Shown here: positions 6,744-9,390 of the stretch, piece by piece | Numbering within the stretch: the first letter of the stretch is position 1 | How the letters are laid out: each line of letters starts with the position of its first letter | Source: Planctomycetota bacterium | GTDB lineage: Bacteria; Planctomycetota; UBA1135; GCA-002686595 | Length of the DNA stretch: 9,390 bases | Reading direction: 5' to 3' | Assembly (NCBI GenBank): GCA_011524785.1 | Contig: WTJQ01000649.1 | Location: forward strand, 1 to 9,390 | The notes under the pieces: generated by a model | Database searches by the model: none | What the model was told of the DNA's origin: nothing | The model's input: the letters and a program-made list of their open reading frames with translations, nothing else | Made by a program: the position numbers and the translations under genes

Positions 6744-7331
6744 ATGACCTGGATCCGCACCGTCTCTCTCGAGGAGGCCACCGGGAGGCTGGCCCGCAGC
6801 TATCGCGCGGCCGTGGAGCGAGCAGGGCGCGTGTTCGGCATCGTGCGCGCCATGAGCCTGCACCCGCCCGTGCTCGACGCCTCGATGGGGCTCTACCGGG
6901 CCATCATGAAGGACGGTGCGGATGCGGAGGGCGACCTGGACCTGCGGCAGCGCGAGCTCCTCGCCACGGTCGTGAGCCGGGTCAACGACTGCCACTACTG
7001 AACGCTCTCCCATGGGGAGGACCTCCGTGTCGAGGTCCAGCGAGTGGGAGGAGCGGCCGAGGTCGCCGAGCAGGTGATGCAGGACTGGCAGGGGGCCGAC
7101 CTCGGGCCCGCCGACCGGGCGCTGTGCAGGTTCGCCGAGCAGCTGACGCGCACTCCCGGAGCGGTGCGGGAGGAGGACGTGGAGGAGCTGCGCGCCGCGG
7201 GGTTCAGCGACGTGGCCCTGCATCGCGCCGTGCAGGTGATCGGCTACTTCAACTACATCAATCGCGTCGCGGACGCGGTGCACGTCGAGCTCGAACCGGA
7301 GATGCCGGACTACCCGGACGGGAGCCGCTGA
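6744..7331 (+). CDS. AhpD/CMD-like peroxidase, predicted selenoprotein (CxxU active site)
   Basis: A 195-residue alkylhydroperoxidase AhpD-like protein (the group often labelled peroxidase-related enzyme), read through one in-frame TGA at 6999-7001. The first 85 residues (MTWIRTVSLEEATGRLARSY...VVSRVNDCHY) and the 109 after the TGA (TLSHGEDLRVEV...YPDGSR) are in the same frame. Together they make a normal-length family member. Homologues have NxCxYCxxxHGxxL here; the TGA replaces exactly the second Cys. Mycobacterium tuberculosis AhpD uses E118, C130, C133 and H137; E71, C83, residue 86 and H90 match that spacing exactly, so Sec86 would be the peroxidatic residue. A SECIS-like stem-loop starts 6 nt after the TGA. 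Expected role: thiol-dependent reduction of peroxides in the cytoplasm. The alternatives are a TGC/TGT-to-TGA mutation or sequencing error, but neither explains the SECIS-like fold. Sec machinery genes are not in this window. Confidence 0.85.
6999..7001 (+). other. In-frame TGA predicted to encode selenocysteine (Sec86)
   Basis: This is the only stop between ATG 6744 and TGA 7329-7331 in this frame. It sits in Asn-Asp-Cys-His-Tyr-TGA-Thr-Leu-Ser-His, where AhpD-family proteins carry the peroxidatic Cys of CxxC. A codon recoded as Sec fits both position and chemistry. Confidence 0.8.
7007..7050 (+). promoter_or_regulatory. Bacterial SECIS-like stem-loop
   Basis: The lower stem pairs 7007-7013 (CTCCCAT) with 7044-7050 (GTGGGAG): six Watson-Crick pairs and one G-U. 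A symmetric internal loop follows (7014-7018 and 7039-7043). The upper stem pairs 7019-7025 (GGACCTC) perfectly with 7032-7038 (GAGGTCC). The apical loop is CGTGTC (7026-7031), with G at position 2 followed by U. It begins 24 nt after the TGA, inside the range of the published bacterial SECIS model (roughly 16-37 nt, G in the first two loop bases). A rival small hairpin, CTCCC 7007-7011 with GGGAG 7015-7019, could replace the lower stem but leaves the upper hairpin with 6 bp. SelB would bind the upper hairpin. Confidence 0.7.
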
Positions 7332-7340
7332 GACCGCTTA

Positions 7341-7354
7341 CCGAGGGCTCTCGG
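7341..7354. terminator. Possible weak hairpin between convergent genes
   Basis: CCGAG (7341-7345) pairs with CTCGG (7350-7354) around a GGCT loop. It lies in the 39-bp gap between two convergent stop codons, where a shared terminator would be expected. There is no T-run on either strand, so the call rests on position and a 5-bp stem only. Confidence 0.25.
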
Positions 7355-7370
7355 GACAGCGTCGTCTGGA

Positions 7371-9390
7371 TCAGGGCCGCTCGCGGAGCAGGATGCTGCC
7401 CGGGGCCACGTCCTCGTGCACGGTCTCCGCTCCCGACGGCCACCGCACCGTGACCTGCACCGAGCCCTCGATCGGGCCGAGACCGAAGAGGAGCTCGGGG
7501 GCTGCGCTCGTGAGGTAGCCCTCGCCCGCGCGCAGGGTACGGCGCAGGAGGAGGTCGCCCGCCGTCACCGTGACCTCGGCCCCGATGCCGAAGGGATTGG
7601 CACCCTCTCCGCGGAGCTCGATCCGCAGGGAGCGGGCCCCGGCCGCGCGCGGGGCGTCGTTGCGGAGCAGGCGGGGGGCGCCGTTGTTCGCCGTGACCAG
7701 GAGGTCCTCGTCCCCGTCGCGGTCGAAGTCGCAGGCCACCACGCCGCGCGAGGCGCAGGGGTGTCCCTCACCGACCAGGTCCTGGGCGGCCTGCTCGAAC
7801 GCGCCGGGCTTCGTGGCGAGGAACAGGTGGTCGGGCTGACCGACGCAGATGCCCGTCGAGCGGTAGTCGGGGCTCGTGTAGCCGTTCGCCACGTAGAGGT
7901 CGAGGTCGCCGTCCAGGTCGAGGTCCACCAGGGCCGGGCCCCAGCTCGTGACCCCGATCCCTGCCGCAGCGACCCCGGCTGCGATGGCCCCGTCCCGGAT
8001 CCGCGGGCGGCGCGTGCGCCCGGTCATGCGCCGCTCCAGGAGGTTCAGGTAGAGCGCGTTGGCCTCCAGCTCCCAGTTGGTGAGGAAGACGTCCTCGTCC
8101 CCGTCGGCGTCGACGTCCGCGATGGCGAGGCCCATGCCCCCCCTGGGGTCGTCCATGCCGGCCTCGAGCGTGACATCGCGGAAGGTGCCGTCCCCCTGGT
8201 TCTCGAACAGGACGTTCGGGGTCACGTCGTTGGCGACGTACAGGTCCTGGTCGCCGTCCCGGTCGAAGTCCCACCACATGGCCTGCATGCCGAGGCCGGG
8301 CGCGTCCTGCGAGGCGTCGCCCACGGTGCGCGTCTTGGGGTCGTGCACGCCGAGCTCCTCGGCCACCTCCTCGAACGCGAGGACGCCCTCGTCGAGCCGG
8401 TTGCGCAGCAGCTGGTTGCGCTGCCCCGGGAACAGGTAGGGCAGCATCTCCAGCGGGTCCTCGCGCTGGATCCGCCGCTCCGCGTCCTCCGGCGGCATCA
8501 GGCTCGGGTCGTACTCCAGGTAGCTCGTCACGTACACGTCGAGGTCGCCGTCCCCGTCGTAGTCCGCGGCGCAGGCGGCCGCGCTCCAGAGCTCCAGGTC
8601 GGGCAGCAGGTCGCTCGCCTCGCTGAACGTGCCGTCCCCGCGCCCGAGCAGCAGGCGGTCGCGACCTTGATTGGCGAGGTAGAGATCGAGGTGCCCGTCG
8701 CCATCGGCGTCGAAGGCGAGCGCTCCCATCCCCGCGTCGCTGGCTCCGAGACCGGAGCCCTGGCTCGCGTCCCGGAAGCCGCCCTCGCCGTCGCTCAGGA
8801 AGAGGCGGTGGGGGAGGGGGTCCTGTTCGGGTCGCCCCGCGCCCTGGACCAGCACGAGGTCGGGATGGCCGTTCCCGTCGAAGTCGCCCCAGGCCGCTCC
8901 AGGACCCATCGTCGGGCGGATGTCCACCTGGAGGTCGGGACCCTCCAGGTGCACCAGCTCGATGCCGACCTCGCGGGCCACGTTCCGCAGCCACGGGCGG
9001 CGCCCCGTGGCTCCGGCCTCGATCGCCCGGCCGGCCACGCGCGGGGGCTCGACGACGTCGGCGACGATGGTGAGTGACTCGCCCTCCTCGAGGATGGACT
9101 GGTCACTGAGGTCGAGGCTCAGGGCGCCTCGCTCGAAGCGGGCGGAGGTCCAGCTCCCGAGGCGCGGCAGGCGGACCGGGCGCAGGCGCTCGACGTAGTA
9201 AGCGTGGTCGAGTGGGGCCGCGGCCTCCACGCGGGTCGTGGCGCCCGGCGAGAGCAGGACGGCCGCCGCGCGTGCACCGCGCCCGAGGACCGAGCGCTGG
9301 TCGCTCGCCGTGACCGCTCCGGGCGCGCCGGCGACGAGGACCAGCGCGTTCCAGCGCCCTGGGGGCGCTTGCAGGTCGAGGGTCCCCGCC
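7371..9390 (-). CDS. Secreted FG-GAP/VCBS repeat protein with ASPIC/UnbV domain (CRTAC1-like), N-terminus beyond window
   Basis: The frame is open from the right edge to TGA at 7373-7371, giving at least 672 residues; the start and any signal peptide lie outside. A GTG at 9230 is internal, because coding-like sequence continues upstream to the edge. Seven calcium-binding DxDxDG-type loops mark FG-GAP/VCBS beta-propeller blades. They start at about residues 169, 227, 276, 374, 425, 489 and 554 of the visible part, for example DADGDGHLDLYLAN and DYDGDGDLDVYVTSY. The last 80 residues (about 588-668: GIGAEVTVTAG, LRAGEGYLTSAAPELLFGLG, VTVRWPSGAETV) are an ASPIC/UnbV domain. The first 150 visible residues look like beta-rich sequence I cannot assign. 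Such proteins are usually exported and thought to bind ligands or surfaces; no enzymatic role can be given. It is transcribed convergently with the peroxidase gene. Confidence 0.92.
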   Translation of the reverse strand, partial: AGTLDLQAPPGRWNALVLVAGAPGAVTASDQRSVLGRGARAAAVLLSPGATTRVEAAAPLDHAYYVERLRPVRLPRLGSWTSARFERGALSLDLSDQSILEEGESLTIVADVVEPPRVAGRAIEAGATGRRPWLRNVAREVGIELVHLEGPDLQVDIRPTMGPGAAWGDFDGNGHPDLVLVQGAGRPEQDPLPHRLFLSDGEGGFRDASQGSGLGASDAGMGALAFDADGDGHLDLYLANQGRDRLLLGRGDGTFSEASDLLPDLELWSAAACAADYDGDGDLDVYVTSYLEYDPSLMPPEDAERRIQREDPLEMLPYLFPGQRNQLLRNRLDEGVLAFEEVAEELGVHDPKTRTVGDASQDAPGLGMQAMWWDFDRDGDQDLYVANDVTPNVLFENQGDGTFRDVTLEAGMDDPRGGMGLAIADVDADGDEDVFLTNWELEANALYLNLLERRMTGRTRRPRIRDGAIAAGVAAAGIGVTSWGPALVDLDLDGDLDLYVANGYTSPDYRSTGICVGQPDHLFLATKPGAFEQAAQDLVGEGHPCASRGVVACDFDRDGDEDLLVTANNGAPRLLRNDAPRAAGARSLRIELRGEGANPFGIGAEVTVTAGDLLLRRTLRAGEGYLTSAAPELLFGLGPIEGSVQVTVRWPSGAETVHEDVAPGSILLRERP

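Noticed and set aside
7044..7331. Separate small gene starting at GTG 7044
   Set aside because: It is in the same frame as the upstream half and is simply the C-terminal part of the AhpD-like protein after the TGA; it lacks its own ribosome site, and its start lies within the SECIS-like stem.
6744..7331. Peroxidase as a pseudogene or frameshifted gene
   Set aside because: There is no frameshift. The only interruption is a TGA at the catalytic Cys position, all other key residues remain, and a SECIS-like hairpin follows. It cannot be fully excluded without checking the Sec machinery.
7416..9077. Plus-strand open frame with repeated Val-rich blocks
   Set aside because: It is the antisense image of the FG-GAP repeats: the periodic codons for DxDxDG loops create repeated Val/Glu patterns on the other strand.

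Overview
The window is very GC-rich (mostly G or C at third codon positions) and tightly packed with genes. It suggests a free-living, probably marine or soil, bacterium of the Planctomycetota type. The hints are an FG-GAP/VCBS protein ending in an ASPIC/UnbV domain, secreted peptidases fused to helical repeats, few Shine-Dalgarno sites and TANNNT boxes placed just before start codons. The phylum call is an inference and was not tested. Codon use looks even across the window, and there are no insertion sequences, tRNA or rRNA genes, CRISPR arrays or phage genes.

Layout: (1) 1-293, minus: start of a small exported Gly/Arg-rich protein of unknown function, cut by the left edge, with a 9-bp inverted repeat just upstream of its start codon. 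(2) 392-2293, minus: an alanine/glycine:cation symporter (AGCS family) with a signal peptide and an extra periplasmic region. (3) A 64-bp divergent intergenic region. (4) 2358-6708, plus: three genes joined by GTGA stop/start overlaps: a secreted HExxH metallopeptidase-like protein, a lipoprotein M1 aminopeptidase with a helical-repeat tail, and a four-helix ferritin-like protein. (5) 6744-7331, plus: an AhpD/carboxymuconolactone-decarboxylase-like peroxidase whose frame holds one in-frame TGA exactly at the catalytic cysteine. (6) 7371-9390, minus and convergent: a large secreted FG-GAP/ASPIC-UnbV protein whose N-terminus lies beyond the right edge.

The main discovery is item 5. The sequence reads as one 195-residue protein with a Cys-His-Tyr-TGA (CxxU) active site. 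The Glu, Cys and His partners of the AhpD proton relay are all at the right spacing. A stem-loop 6 nt after the TGA fits the bacterial SECIS model, with a 7-bp upper stem and a 6-nt apical loop with G at its second position, 24 nt from the TGA. This is best read as a selenoprotein, which a routine gene caller would split into two fragments or call a pseudogene.

Functionally, the two exported peptidases and the divergent amino-acid symporter could form a protein-scavenging module: peptides cut outside the cytoplasm, released amino acids imported. The ferritin-like protein and the selenium peroxidase suggest a peroxide-defence pair at the end of the operon. Both ideas rest on gene order only.
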